From Candidatus Aminicenantes bacterium UBA6072 (GTDB taxonomy: Bacteria; Acidobacteriota; Aminicenantia; UBA2199), in assembly GCA_002436105.1 (NCBI GenBank), contig DIXU01000003.1, positions 159,172 through 223,171 on the forward strand: 64,000 nucleotides of DNA, read 5' to 3'. The position numbers were made by a program, and so were the translations under genes. Every line of letters starts with the position of its first letter. The stretch's first letter is position 1. This document shows, in pieces, positions 26,387 to 34,697 of this stretch. The notes beneath the pieces were generated by a model, which worked only from the letters and a program-made list of their open reading frames with translations, did no database searches and was not told the DNA's origin.

Positions 26387-27049
26387 TCAAGTCCCGGCAG
26401 CGAGCGGAGCGTCGTAAAACCCGAGCAACCTTTTTTCCTGCAGCCAGTCGGCGATCCGTCCGCACGCCCCCTGGACATCGTCATCTGAAACATCGATTTG
26501 CAAATGGGGCAGAAGCGACCTGGCGGCGGCGGCCCGCAGCTCTTCCTGTTCCGCGATGAAGCGGTTCAAATTACCGTATTGGCCGGGGTTTCCCGAAACC
26601 GCCAACCGCGCAGCCCGGGCCCGGGGAAAGGATTCCTCGCTCCGGGTGCAGACGACCAGGGCGAAACCCAGCTTTTGCAAGCCCTGCTCGAGCCAGGTGA
26701 AATCGTAAGTCCGCCCCTGGCTTTTCTGATAAACCTGGGTCGACAGATGAAAGCGGTCCACGATCCAGGAATAATACTTGAGCAACTCGAATAAATGGAG
26801 CCAGGTACGGTAGGTCTCCAAGGCCAGGTCCTCTTCCTGCTCTGCGAAATTGATCAAGCCCCTCCCCCACGGGATATTGGTGAAGGCGCACCACTCGGCG
26901 GAGACGAGCGGGGAATGGTAGCGGTATTTTCTCGGCCCGACGATGCGCGGATGCTCGTTCAAGGCGAAGGCGATATCCGTTTTGTGGGTCAGGCGCGTGC
27001 CTTCCAGAATGATCTTCGGCGTGAGCTTGGGAGGAAATTCACTGCTCAT
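26387..27049 (-). CDS. P-loop nucleotide/deoxynucleoside kinase-like protein
   Basis: 220 residues. The opening IILEGTRLTHKTDIAFAL aligns in style with thymidylate-kinase Walker A, but the second Gly of GxxxxGKT is replaced (THKT). VDRFHLSTQVYQ resembles the DR-x-x-x-S substrate loop of dTMP/deoxynucleoside kinases. Enzymatic activity is therefore uncertain. SD GGAGGG precedes ATG 27049. It shares a symmetric divergent promoter with the Na+/alanine symporter gene. The 148 bp downstream to the amylase hold nothing I recognise. Confidence 0.55.
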   Translation of the reverse strand: MSSEFPPKLTPKIILEGTRLTHKTDIAFALNEHPRIVGPRKYRYHSPLVSAEWCAFTNIPWGRGLINFAEQEEDLALETYRTWLHLFELLKYYSWIVDRFHLSTQVYQKSQGRTYDFTWLEQGLQKLGFALVVCTRSEESFPRARAARLAVSGNPGQYGNLNRFIAEQEELRAAAARSLLPHLQIDVSDDDVQGACGRIADWLQEKRLLGFYDAPLAAGT

Positions 27050-27072
27050 TCGGCCCTCCTGCCCTGTCCGTC

Positions 27073-27102
27073 ATTGTAATTATTCCGGAAACCATTTACA
27101 AT
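27073..27102. promoter_or_regulatory. Self-mirrored divergent promoter
   Basis: ATTGTAA (27073-27079) and TTACAAT (27096-27102) form a perfect 7-bp inverted repeat. Forward: TTGTAA - 17 bp - TACAAT. Reverse: TTGTAA (27101-27096) - 17 bp - TACAAT (27078-27073). Each -35 overlaps the opposing -10, so RNA polymerase can bind only one way at a time. Confidence 0.7.
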
Positions 27103-27156
27103 TTTCTTTCGCAAAAAATATGATGCCCGAGAATAAATTCATTAGGGAGTACTGAA

Positions 27157-28638
27157 ATGAACCAGCAGCAAGTGGTCGACCTGATCAACAGTTACGTCTG
27201 GAGCACGCCGCTGGTGCTGCTGTGCCTGGGCGCGGGCGTTTATTTCTCCATCCGCACCCGCTTCCTGCAGGTGCGGCTGATCAAGGACATGGTGGGCCAG
27301 CTCTTTCGCGGCCGCTCCTCCAAGTCGGGAATCTCCTCCTTCCAGGGATTCGCCATGGCCCTGGGCGGCCGCGTGGGCACGGGCAACATCGCCGGCGTGG
27401 CCACGGCCATCGGCGCCGGCGGCCCCGGGGCCCTGTTCTGGATGTGGATGATCGCCTTCCTGGGCGCCGGATCGGCCTACATCGAGGCGGCCCTGGGCCA
27501 GGTATGGAAGGAAAAGATCGGCGGCGTCTACCGCGGCGGCCCCTCCTATTACATCGACAAGGGGCTGGGGCAGAAATGGTACTCGACCATCTTCGCCGTG
27601 GTCACGGTCATCTCCTGCGGCATCCTCCTGCCCGGCGTCCAGGCCAACAGCATCGCCTCGGCCTTTCAGGGCGCCCTGCCGGCCCTGACCCCGGCCGTCA
27701 CCGGGATCATCATCGTCGTGCTGCTGGGCTTGATCATATTCGGCGGCGTCAAGCGCATCGGCCGCGCGGCCGAGCTGCTGGTCCCCTTCATGGCCGTGGG
27801 CTACATCCTGATGGCGCTGGTCATTATCGCCATCGATTTCCGGCGCATCCCGGCCATGTTAACGCTGATCGTCTCTTCGGCGCTTGGCAAAAACGCCGTG
27901 TTCGGCGGCATCGTCGGCTCGGCCATCGCCTGGGGGGTCAAGCGCGGCATCTATTCCAACGAGGCCGGGCAGGGAACCGGGCCGCAGGCCGCCGCCGCCG
28001 CCGAGGTGGCGCATCCGGCGCAGCAGGGCCTGGTGCAGGCTTTCTCGGTCTATGTCGACACGCTGCTGGTCTGCACGGCCACCGGCTTCATGATCCTGAT
28101 CACCGGCATGTACAACACCGGCGACGGCCGGGGGGGCTTCCTGGCCCACAACCTTCCCGGCGTGGAGGCGGGACCGGCCTGGACGCAGAGCGCGATCGAC
28201 ACCATCTTCAGGGGCTTCGGCGGCCAGTTCGTGGCCGTCGCCCTCTTCTTCTTCGCCTTCACCACCCTCATGGCCTACGCCTATTACACCGAGTCCAACG
28301 TCGCCTATCTGTTCAAGAGAAAAAGCGCACCGGCGATCACGCTGGCGCGCATCTTCCTGCTGGTCATGGCCTATTACGGCGCCGTACGCACCGCCACCCT
28401 GGCCTGGGGACTGGGCGACATCGGCGTCGGCCTCATGGCCTGGCTGAACATCATCGCCATCCTGCTGCTTTCGCGGGTCGGCCTGGCCACGCTGACGGAC
28501 TACGAGGCGCAGCGCAAGTCGGGGCAGCCGCTTCATTTCGATCCGGAAAAGCTGGGCATCCGCCGCGCCGGCCTGTGGAAGCAGATCGCGGCCGAGCGCG
28601 CAAACCCGGGCCCCGCGGATGAAAAGCGGGACGGTTAG
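27157..28638 (+). CDS. Sodium:alanine/glycine symporter (AGCS family)
   Basis: 493 residues, normal for AGCS. Multiple transmembrane helices with family signatures: FQGFAMALGGRVGTGNIAGV near residue 65, GGVYRGGPSYYIDKGLG, and SNEAGQGTGPQAAAAAEVAHP near residue 268. Imports alanine or glycine with Na+ (sometimes H+) across the inner membrane. SD GGGAG precedes ATG 27157. Transcribed from the symmetric divergent promoter. Convergent with the isochorismatase-like gene. Confidence 0.92.
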   Translation: MNQQQVVDLINSYVWSTPLVLLCLGAGVYFSIRTRFLQVRLIKDMVGQLFRGRSSKSGISSFQGFAMALGGRVGTGNIAGVATAIGAGGPGALFWMWMIAFLGAGSAYIEAALGQVWKEKIGGVYRGGPSYYIDKGLGQKWYSTIFAVVTVISCGILLPGVQANSIASAFQGALPALTPAVTGIIIVVLLGLIIFGGVKRIGRAAELLVPFMAVGYILMALVIIAIDFRRIPAMLTLIVSSALGKNAVFGGIVGSAIAWGVKRGIYSNEAGQGTGPQAAAAAEVAHPAQQGLVQAFSVYVDTLLVCTATGFMILITGMYNTGDGRGGFLAHNLPGVEAGPAWTQSAIDTIFRGFGGQFVAVALFFFAFTTLMAYAYYTESNVAYLFKRKSAPAITLARIFLLVMAYYGAVRTATLAWGLGDIGVGLMAWLNIIAILLLSRVGLATLTDYEAQRKSGQPLHFDPEKLGIRRAGLWKQIAAERANPGPADEKRDG

Positions 28639-28660
28639 GCCAAGAAGCGTCCGTGATCGC

Positions 28661-29251
28661 CTACTTGCCCGCTCCGGTGAGCACAAGCCTCAAGGCGTAG
28701 TAATCGATGGTCTTGCAGATCTCCTGGACCGACTTGGTCAGCGTGGCGTCGTGGCTGATCAGCGAATCCTTGAGCATGAAAACGTCGTAGTCCAGGTCCA
28801 TGGCGCCGTGATAGGTGGCCAGGACGCAACCGACGGCGCTCAGGCCGCAAAGGAAGAGGGTGTTGCAGCCCTTTTCCTTGAGCATCTGGTCCAGCCCGGT
28901 CTTCTTGAAGGCGCTGCCATGGTTCTTGACGATCTGTGGATCGTCGTCCTTGACGGCCACCGATTTGGGGAACTGGAACTCCTCGCTGTCGGGCTTGGGC
29001 CCCATCTTCGGGCTGGTGTGGTAAACGCGGATTACCGGGAAGCCATTGGCGCGGAAGAGCTCAATGTAATAATTGATCATCTCCATGCCCGTCTTCACGT
29101 CTTTTTCATCCATGCGGGGGAGATAAGCGTTCTGCATGTCGATCACCAGCAGGGCGGGTTTCACTTTCACCGGGGCGGGCTTGGCCTGCGCCGCCGGCAG
29201 CAGGGACGCTGCGAGACCCAGAAAAACGATCAGCAATGCAACCTTCCTCAT
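28661..29251 (-). CDS. Exported isochorismatase-family cysteine hydrolase
   Basis: 196 residues with a signal peptide (VALLIVFLGLAASLLPAAQA), unusual because most family members are cytoplasmic. Catalytic triad in place: Asp in LLVIDMQNAYLP, Lys in the KNHGSAFKK region, Cys in GLSAVGCVLAT with the preceding cis-peptide motif. Likely a periplasmic amidase/hydrolase; substrate unknown. SD GGGAGG before ATG 29251. Convergent with the symporter gene, 22 bp apart. Confidence 0.82.
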   Translation of the reverse strand: MRKVALLIVFLGLAASLLPAAQAKPAPVKVKPALLVIDMQNAYLPRMDEKDVKTGMEMINYYIELFRANGFPVIRVYHTSPKMGPKPDSEEFQFPKSVAVKDDDPQIVKNHGSAFKKTGLDQMLKEKGCNTLFLCGLSAVGCVLATYHGAMDLDYDVFMLKDSLISHDATLTKSVQEICKTIDYYALRLVLTGAGK

Positions 29252-29392
29252 TTTTCCTCCCGATGCCGCTCGGGCATCTCAGGACATTCATAACAGAACG
29301 GGGTTCGCTTGTCCATGGGCGCAAATGCCGATACCGTGGAAGCGACCGGCAGCGCCGCCCAGGATGATTGACGGAGCAACCTTCCCGAAGCG

Positions 29393-29421
29393 TGGACAAA
29401 CGCCGGCAATGCCGCTATAAT
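29393..29421 (+). promoter_or_regulatory. Promoter of second sulfatase-fold gene
   Basis: TGGACA (29393-29398), 17 bp, TATAAT (29416-29421), 18 nt before ATG 29440. Confidence 0.6.
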
Positions 29422-29439
29422 CTGCGCGATCGGCACGCC

Positions 29440-31314
29440 ATGATGAAAAAAACAAGAAAATCGGCAGGGTCCGTCGCGGCGCTGGCGCTTCTGGGCGCAG
29501 CTGTGCTCGGCGGCCTGCTCTGGTTCCACCGCGACGGACAGGGACGGTTCTGGCGGGTACCGGAGGAGCGGCTGCCCCGCGACGGCAAATACTTCGCGAT
29601 CAGCCCGGAACGTCCGCAGCTGGTCTTCAGGGAGGACGGCCGGGAGGAGATACTGCAGGAGATCCCATCCATCCGCGGCGGCCATTTCTTCCTGAAAGGC
29701 CGGAGGATCGTTTCGCTTACCCCCCGACTCTTCGGCAGGATCGGCTTCCACACCTATCTGTACCTGCAGGGCCGGCCGGCAAGCCAGGAGATCGAATTCA
29801 GCCTGGAGATCGAGCGCCGCGGGAAAAGCCTCGGCCTGCGCCGGATCAAGGCCCCCAGAACGTCCTATGCCCTGTTCCAGGACCTGGACATCCGCCGCGG
29901 CGATCGCATCTTGATGAAATTCGCCGGCCGCGGCATCGTCTGTTTCAGCCGGCCGCTCCTGTATGAACGGATCGCCGAACCCGCCCGGCGGGAGAACATC
30001 ATCCTGATCGCCGCCGACACCTTCCGCGGCGACTACCTTGGGAAAACCGTGCCCGGGGCCGGGCCGTTGACGCCGAACCTGGAAGCCTTCGCCCGGGATG
30101 CGGTGCGCCTGGAAAACGCCTTCTCCTCGACCTCATGGACCCTGCCGGCGTTCATGAGCCTGTTCACCGCGCGGAACGAGTACCACCACGGCGTGGGGAT
30201 CAAGTCGCCATTGGCGGACGACGTCCCCAGCCTGGTCGAGGAGCTGTCAAGGAAGTACGCGACCTTCGGCTATCACGGCGGCATGGTCATGAACGGCAAC
30301 TGGGGATTCGCCCGCGGCTTCGATTTCTACAAGGAGTTCGAGCAGGCCACTCCGCTCTATCCCGAGGGCGGCCGCTCGCTGTTCGCGAAGGCCATGGAAG
30401 TCCTGCAGGCCGGGCAATTCCCCCGCCTTTTCCTCTTCCTGCACACCTACCAGCTGCATTCCCCCTATACGCCGCCGCTGAAATTCCTGGAGCGCGTGAA
30501 TTCCCGGCCGGAATTCACGAGGCTCGACGCCGTCAACCACACGCAGCCGGCCAAGACCTACCTGAAAGCGGATGAACGGACGAAGGAAGCGCTGGCGGAA
30601 CTCTATCAGGCGGAGGTACTGGCATTCGACTCCTATTTCGGCGGGTTCGTCGCCGACCTCAAGCGGGCCGGGCTCTACGAGAACTCCCTGATCGTCTTCA
30701 TGTCGGACCACGGCGAGGAATTTTTCGAGCACGGCGGCTGGGCGCACGCGCACAGCCTGTACGACGAAGCGCTGCGCGTTCCCCTGCTGATCAAGTTTCC
30801 GCGCCAACGCTTTGCCGGCCGCCTTGTCAGCGACCCGGTCGGCATCGTGGACATCCTGCCCACGCTGCTGAGCTACCTGGGCATGCGCCGCGCCAGCGAC
30901 CGCCTGGACGGGGAGGACCTGATGCCGCTGATCCGCGGCCGGCGCCGGGCCGGCGAACGCACCGTGGTCGCCACCATGTCCAGCGGGCGCTATTATGAAT
31001 TCTTTCCCGTCCGCGTCTCGCTGATCTCAGGCCGTTCCAAGCTGATATTCAACGAGCCCTTTACTCCGCCCGGCCTGGAGGCGTTCGGCGAATTCGCCTT
31101 GCCCCCGCAGCCGGCGCAATTCGAATTCTTCGACCTGGCCGCCGATCCCGGGGAAACGACGAACATCGCCTCCCGGCGCCCGGAGCAGATGAAAAAATGG
31201 CTGCCCCTGCTGAAGAAGATCCGGGCGCAGATCTCCCGCGCCTCGGCCGGGACGCGCGGCCGCCGTCTCGACGAGGAGACCCGCAAGCAGCTGGAAGCCC
31301 TGGGTTACCTTTGA
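29440..31314 (+). CDS. Membrane-anchored sulfatase-fold protein with N-terminal extra domain
   Basis: 624 residues. One N-terminal membrane segment (VAALALLGAAVLGGLLWF), a beta-rich domain of about 150 residues, then a sulfatase-superfamily catalytic domain from ENIILIAADTFRGDYLG, with metal motif FMSDHGEEFFEHGG. At the nucleophile motif the aligned stretch is TLPAFMSLFTA: Thr replaces Cys/Ser and the terminal Gly is Ala. Both homologues in this window thus lack a convertible Cys/Ser and end in L-x-x-LGYL. Probably extracytoplasmic; substrate unknown. ATG 29440 (or 29443) is used because the -10 lies just upstream. Confidence 0.78.
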   Translation: MMKKTRKSAGSVAALALLGAAVLGGLLWFHRDGQGRFWRVPEERLPRDGKYFAISPERPQLVFREDGREEILQEIPSIRGGHFFLKGRRIVSLTPRLFGRIGFHTYLYLQGRPASQEIEFSLEIERRGKSLGLRRIKAPRTSYALFQDLDIRRGDRILMKFAGRGIVCFSRPLLYERIAEPARRENIILIAADTFRGDYLGKTVPGAGPLTPNLEAFARDAVRLENAFSSTSWTLPAFMSLFTARNEYHHGVGIKSPLADDVPSLVEELSRKYATFGYHGGMVMNGNWGFARGFDFYKEFEQATPLYPEGGRSLFAKAMEVLQAGQFPRLFLFLHTYQLHSPYTPPLKFLERVNSRPEFTRLDAVNHTQPAKTYLKADERTKEALAELYQAEVLAFDSYFGGFVADLKRAGLYENSLIVFMSDHGEEFFEHGGWAHAHSLYDEALRVPLLIKFPRQRFAGRLVSDPVGIVDILPTLLSYLGMRRASDRLDGEDLMPLIRGRRRAGERTVVATMSSGRYYEFFPVRVSLISGRSKLIFNEPFTPPGLEAFGEFALPPQPAQFEFFDLAADPGETTNIASRRPEQMKKWLPLLKKIRAQISRASAGTRGRRLDEETRKQLEALGYL

Positions 31315-31317
31315 GGG

Positions 31318-31488
31318 TTACAGGCCTTTCAGGAACGTGGCCAGTATCAGCAGCAGCCAGCCCAGCCCCATGAACCAATACAGGTTGACGGTGACGAAGG
31401 GGATGGCCACGAAATAGGACAACAGGCTCAAGAGCCCCAGGATGAGCGAAACGATCCAGGTGATCTTGGTCGGAGCGTTCAATTTCAT
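31318..31488 (-). CDS. Small hydrophobic membrane protein (56 aa)
   Basis: ATG 31488 to TAA 31318, preceded by CAGGAGGGAAAA. The peptide begins MKLNAPTKITWIVSLILG and continues with two hydrophobic helices split by SYFVAIPF, ending in ATFLKGL. Four bases from the convergent sulfatase stop. It has its own promoter (31519-31547), which supports a real gene. Two-helix membrane protein of unknown function. Confidence 0.7.
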   Translation of the reverse strand: MKLNAPTKITWIVSLILGLLSLLSYFVAIPFVTVNLYWFMGLGWLLLILATFLKGL

Positions 31489-31518
31489 TTTTCCCTCCTG
31501 AAACGTGTTTCCCGATCC

Positions 31519-31547
31519 ATGGTATGGAAAACATGAATCAAATGCAA
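31519..31547 (-). promoter_or_regulatory. Promoter of small membrane protein gene
   Basis: Minus strand TTGCAT (31547-31542), 17 bp, TACCAT (31524-31519). Confidence 0.45.
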
Positions 31548-31557
31548 CCCTTCGTCA

Positions 31558-31586
31558 TTGACATCTCTCCCGCGCCGCACTAGAAT
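31558..31586 (+). promoter_or_regulatory. Promoter of BON-LysM gene
   Basis: Perfect -35 TTGACA (31558-31563), 17 bp, TAGAAT (31581-31586). Confidence 0.75.
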
Positions 31587-31642
31587 GATTTCCAGAAAGG
31601 CCCAGGGATGGATGCTCCGTTCCCGGGCAAAAAGGAGGAGTC

Positions 31643-32062
31643 ATGGCAGACGCAAAATTGGATCAACTGAAGTTGAAGTACCAGTCGGTGCTCAACACGA
31701 TGAACGCGCTGAAGGTCCAGCTGAAGAACCTGCACGTCCAGGGCGAAAAGCTGGTCATCCGCGGCGAAGCCAAGACCAAGCAGGACATGCACAAGGTGTG
31801 GGACCAGATCAAGCTGGTGGACAAGAACTACGCCCAGGACCTGGCGGCCGAGATCACCTACCTGAGCGACGAGCCGGCGCCCAAGCCGCAGAACGCGCCC
31901 ACGCTGCGCATCCACAAGGTCGTGGCCGGCGACAACCTGTCCAAGATCGCCAAGCAATACTACGGCAACGCCAATGAGTACATGAAGATCTTCAACGCCA
32001 ACCAGGACAAGCTGAAGGACCCCGACAAGATCTTCCCGGGGCAGGAGCTGGTCATCCCCTGA
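31643..32062 (+). CDS. BON-LysM protein (YgaU/Kbp-like)
   Basis: 139 residues without signal peptide. Residues 1-70 resemble a BON domain (VQGEKLVIRGEAKTKQDMHK); residues 86-139 are a LysM domain (HKVVAGDNLSKIAKQYYGNA to FPGQELVIP). This order and length match E. coli YgaU/Kbp (149 aa), a cytoplasmic K+-binding protein, so a potassium-sensing role is possible rather than cell-wall binding. AAAGGAGGAG precedes ATG 31643; a strong promoter and terminator frame it as a single-gene unit. Confidence 0.85.
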   Translation: MADAKLDQLKLKYQSVLNTMNALKVQLKNLHVQGEKLVIRGEAKTKQDMHKVWDQIKLVDKNYAQDLAAEITYLSDEPAPKPQNAPTLRIHKVVAGDNLSKIAKQYYGNANEYMKIFNANQDKLKDPDKIFPGQELVIP

Positions 32063-32087
32063 AGCACTGAAGCGGAGCGATCCCTGG

Positions 32088-32116
32088 AAGGCCGGCCCCC
32101 AGGCCGGCCTTTTTTT
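32088..32116 (+). terminator. Rho-independent terminator of BON-LysM gene
   Basis: Perfect 10-bp stem AAGGCCGGCC / GGCCGGCCTT with a 4-nt loop (32098-32101), followed by a T-run to 32116. Confidence 0.9.
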
Positions 32117-32185
32117 CCGTATTCGCTCATTTCAACTCCAGGCATGGGGCAAACGCCGGGCCAACCGCCCCGGTGAAGGGAAGTC

Positions 32186-32680
32186 TCAGGAAGCTTTGCG
32201 CGCTCCCAGTTCCCGGTTGACCATCCACAGGCCCTGCGGGCTGTCCTTGACCTGGGTCAGTTCATGCACGATCTGGGCGGCAGTGGCTTCCTCTTCCACC
32301 TGCTCCTTGATGAACCACTGCAGCATGATCTGCATGGGGTAGCAGCTCTCGGCCAGGGCCAGGCGGTAGAGATCGTTGATGCAGCCGGTGATGTGGCGCT
32401 CGTGCTTCAGGGCGGCCGTGAACGCGGCCAGGGGGGATGGCCACTTGCTTTCCGGCTCCTGGATGGCTTTCAGCGCAACACGCCCTTCCATCTCTTCCAG
32501 GAAATGGAAGAATTTCATGGCGTGGGACATCTCTTCCTGGGCCTGAACCTTCATCCAGGAGGCGAAGCCGCCAAGGTTCAGCTGCTGAAAATAAACCGAC
32601 ATGGACAAGTATAGGTAGGCGGAAAACATCTCCTCGTTGATCTGCTTGTTCAAGGCCGATTCCAGTTTTTTATTGATCAT
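32186..32680 (-). CDS. Ferritin (non-haem, FtnA-type)
   Basis: 164 residues. Ferroxidase ligands are recognisable in the four-helix bundle: Glu in NEEMFSAYLYL, E-x-x-H in QEEMSHAMKFFHFLEE, Glu in HERHITGC and E-x-x-x-E in EQVEEEATAAQIV. Stores iron as ferric mineral in 24-mers. GGAGG precedes ATG 32680; the longer frame upstream is spurious. Has its own promoter; no Fur box was recognised. Confidence 0.93.
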   Translation of the reverse strand: MINKKLESALNKQINEEMFSAYLYLSMSVYFQQLNLGGFASWMKVQAQEEMSHAMKFFHFLEEMEGRVALKAIQEPESKWPSPLAAFTAALKHERHITGCINDLYRLALAESCYPMQIMLQWFIKEQVEEEATAAQIVHELTQVKDSPQGLWMVNRELGARKAS

Positions 32681-32699
32681 TTCAACCTCCGTTGCCGTA

Positions 32700-32728
32700 A
32701 ATATACCATGCTTGGTTGCTTTTAACAA
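32700..32728 (-). promoter_or_regulatory. Ferritin promoter
   Basis: Minus strand TTGTTA (32728-32723), 17 bp, TATATT (32705-32700). Confidence 0.65.
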
Positions 32729-32794
32729 TAATCCTTGACCGCGGCAAGTTTCACCGACTTGGTGTTGGCGAACTGGACCAGTTCGTCTGGGGGT

Positions 32795-32848
32795 CAGGTC
32801 TTTCATTATAACAAAGGAAATATAAGCAAAACAGAAATGTAAGACCTG
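32795..32848. repeat. Small inverted-repeat element (MITE/REPIN-like)
   Basis: CAGGTCTTTCATT (32795-32807) is inverted as AATGTAAGACCTG (32836-32848), 12 of 13 pairs, enclosing 28 AT-rich bases. A half-site GGTCAGGTCTC recurs near 43040. No coding potential. Confidence 0.55.
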
Positions 32849-32890
32849 GCACGAATCACCCGGGGGATTGAGCGAATTGAGCGAGCCGGC

Positions 32891-33673
32891 CTATTCCGGC
32901 TCGCGTTCCTCTGCTTGTTGGGCAGCAAAGCGCGATCTGAACATGTAGATCGCCCAACCAAGCGTGTCGCGCCCCCAACGCAGGTACGCCGACTTCGCCT
33001 TGCTCACGCGCTCAGCCAGCTCCGCCAAGTCCGGGTCATCGGGATGGGCGCGAGCGTACTCCGCTGTCGCGAACCACTGGAGGCCCTCGTACCTGTCCCA
33101 GTCGTCCTTGCTGCTCACGATGGCGTACACGAGTTCCGCGCCACGTTGCTCTCCGGCTTCTGCATTCGATGCGTGGCTGCCCAGGTCCTCTCGCGCGCAC
33201 GCCAACGCCTCAAGGTATTCCCCTGACGGCTCCTGCCGCCAGTAGGGCTCTCCCACGACCACCCATCCGCCCGGCTTCACCATGCGGATCAACGCTTCGA
33301 GAGTATGCGCATGCCCCCCGAAGATCCAGCTGCCGCCGATACAGGATGCCAGATCCAAGCGGTGCGGCGCGTCCGGCTTGAAATCCGCGCCATTCATCCG
33401 CGTGAAGCTGATGTCAGCACTTGCGGCCCGCGCCTTGAGCCTGCGCTGCGCTTCGGCGATATAGAAAGGGGAAATGTCGACGCCCAGGCCACGCGCGCCA
33501 TAGGCTTCCGCCAGATGAATCAGGAACTCGCCCTTGCCGCAGGCAATGTCCACCACCTGAGCGTCCGTCGGGAGGCGCAGAAGCGTCACGAGACGCGCCA
33601 GTTTTTCCAGGCTCGTGGGGTTGCATACCTCGTGCTCACGGTGCGTGATGTCGAAAAACTTCTGAGGGTCCAT
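32891..33673 (-). CDS. SAM-dependent class I methyltransferase
   Basis: 260 residues with the motif I glycine loop VVDIACGKGEFLIHLAEA, motif II acidic LGVDISPFYI and motif post-I DLASCIGGSW. A cyclopropane-synthase/UbiE-like Rossmann core; the acceptor is unknown. AAGGAG lies 8 nt before ATG 33673. The 156 bp between this and the next gene upstream on the same strand hold no feature I can support. Confidence 0.8.
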   Translation of the reverse strand: MDPQKFFDITHREHEVCNPTSLEKLARLVTLLRLPTDAQVVDIACGKGEFLIHLAEAYGARGLGVDISPFYIAEAQRRLKARAASADISFTRMNGADFKPDAPHRLDLASCIGGSWIFGGHAHTLEALIRMVKPGGWVVVGEPYWRQEPSGEYLEALACAREDLGSHASNAEAGEQRGAELVYAIVSSKDDWDRYEGLQWFATAEYARAHPDDPDLAELAERVSKAKSAYLRWGRDTLGWAIYMFRSRFAAQQAEEREPE

Positions 33674-33829
33674 GGTTCTCACTCCTTCAATGGCCTGGCT
33701 CCCCGATCCGCTTTACGAGCCGCGGCACTGGCGCACGGGATATTTGCGCGCGACCTTGGGGGCTTGGCGATATCTTCGCCCGCTGCGGCTCGCGTACCTG
33801 CATCCAGCGGCTCTCCCGAAGCATCTTGA

Positions 33830-34624
33830 TCAGCCGCCGGCAACGGGCTTCGGGGGATTCTGCCTTTTTATTCTGCGGGCCACCGCGCCGTCGACCATCC
33901 TGCCGACCGCTCTTTTCAGCGGCCCCAGCCGCACAGGGTAGAAATAATCCGCTGTCCACCAGCCGGCCTGTTCGTAGTAGGTGAAGTCCCTGAAACTTTC
34001 ATCGAGCATCAGGCGCAGGCTGGTCCGCCCCCAGCGGAACATGAGCAGCTTCAAAACGGAGGGGGCGGGAAGCTCCTTTTTAACCAGGGCTTCGTAGAAC
34101 TTCCGGCTCTGCCGGTCGATCTTTCCTTCATTGGCCGCGCGGACTTTCCCGGTCAAAGGCTCGAGCGACTTCACCAGTGAGCCCTTCACGACATTGAAAC
34201 CGAGCCCCATGGCGACGAAGTCGAGGTACTTCACGATCTCCCGGCCGCGGTAGATCGCCTCGACCACGATGCTGGTGAATGCCTTGCCGAAGCAGCGCGG
34301 GCGGTGCAGGGCGAAGGCCAGCCGGTCGAGGAAAACCTTCATCCGCCCGGAGACGTTGTAGGAGTAGTTGGGGGTGGCGAAGACCACGCCGTCCGCGGCG
34401 AAGAGCTTCGCGAGCAGCGCGTCGCGGTCATCCTGCAGGGGGCATAATTCCTCGCCCTTGTCGGTGCACAGCTTGCAGCCGCGGCATATTTCCAGGTGGT
34501 AATCGCTCAGGAAGACGATCTCGGTCTCGACATCGCCCATGGAGCGCAGGTTGTCCAGGAAGCGCACGGTGGCGCTGTAGGTGTGTCTTTTGCGGGCGCT
34601 GCCCACGAACGCGATCACTTTCAT
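33830..34624 (-). CDS. NAD(P)H-dependent FMN reductase-like flavoprotein with Cys-rich motif
   Basis: 264 residues. Flavodoxin-like fold: FVGSARKRHTYSA binds FMN phosphate, and VVFATPNYSYNVSGRMKVFLDR is the second flavin loop of the WrbA/NADPH:FMN reductase family. The stretch CRGCKLCTDKGEELCPLQDD fits the iron-sulfur flavoprotein subgroup (C-x2-C-x2-C type), so it may carry an Fe-S cluster. About 80 further C-terminal residues extend the core. GGAGG lies before ATG 34624; own promoter. Probably redox enzyme of anaerobic metabolism. Confidence 0.78.
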   Translation of the reverse strand: MKVIAFVGSARKRHTYSATVRFLDNLRSMGDVETEIVFLSDYHLEICRGCKLCTDKGEELCPLQDDRDALLAKLFAADGVVFATPNYSYNVSGRMKVFLDRLAFALHRPRCFGKAFTSIVVEAIYRGREIVKYLDFVAMGLGFNVVKGSLVKSLEPLTGKVRAANEGKIDRQSRKFYEALVKKELPAPSVLKLLMFRWGRTSLRLMLDESFRDFTYYEQAGWWTADYFYPVRLGPLKRAVGRMVDGAVARRIKRQNPPKPVAGG

Positions 34625-34646
34625 GCCCGTCGCCTCCACCGCGTCA

Positions 34647-34676
34647 GTAATACTACTTTGTGATATTTACTGTCAA
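34647..34676 (-). promoter_or_regulatory. Promoter of FMN reductase gene
   Basis: Minus strand TTGACA (34676-34671), 18 bp, TATTAC (34652-34647). Confidence 0.6.
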
Positions 34677-34697
34677 TGGGGTCGCGGCCAAGGCAAC

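Noticed and set aside
33687..33959. 90-codon minus-strand frame between methyltransferase and flavin reductase genes
   Set aside because: Overlaps the flavin reductase gene out of frame and has no convincing family match or SD.
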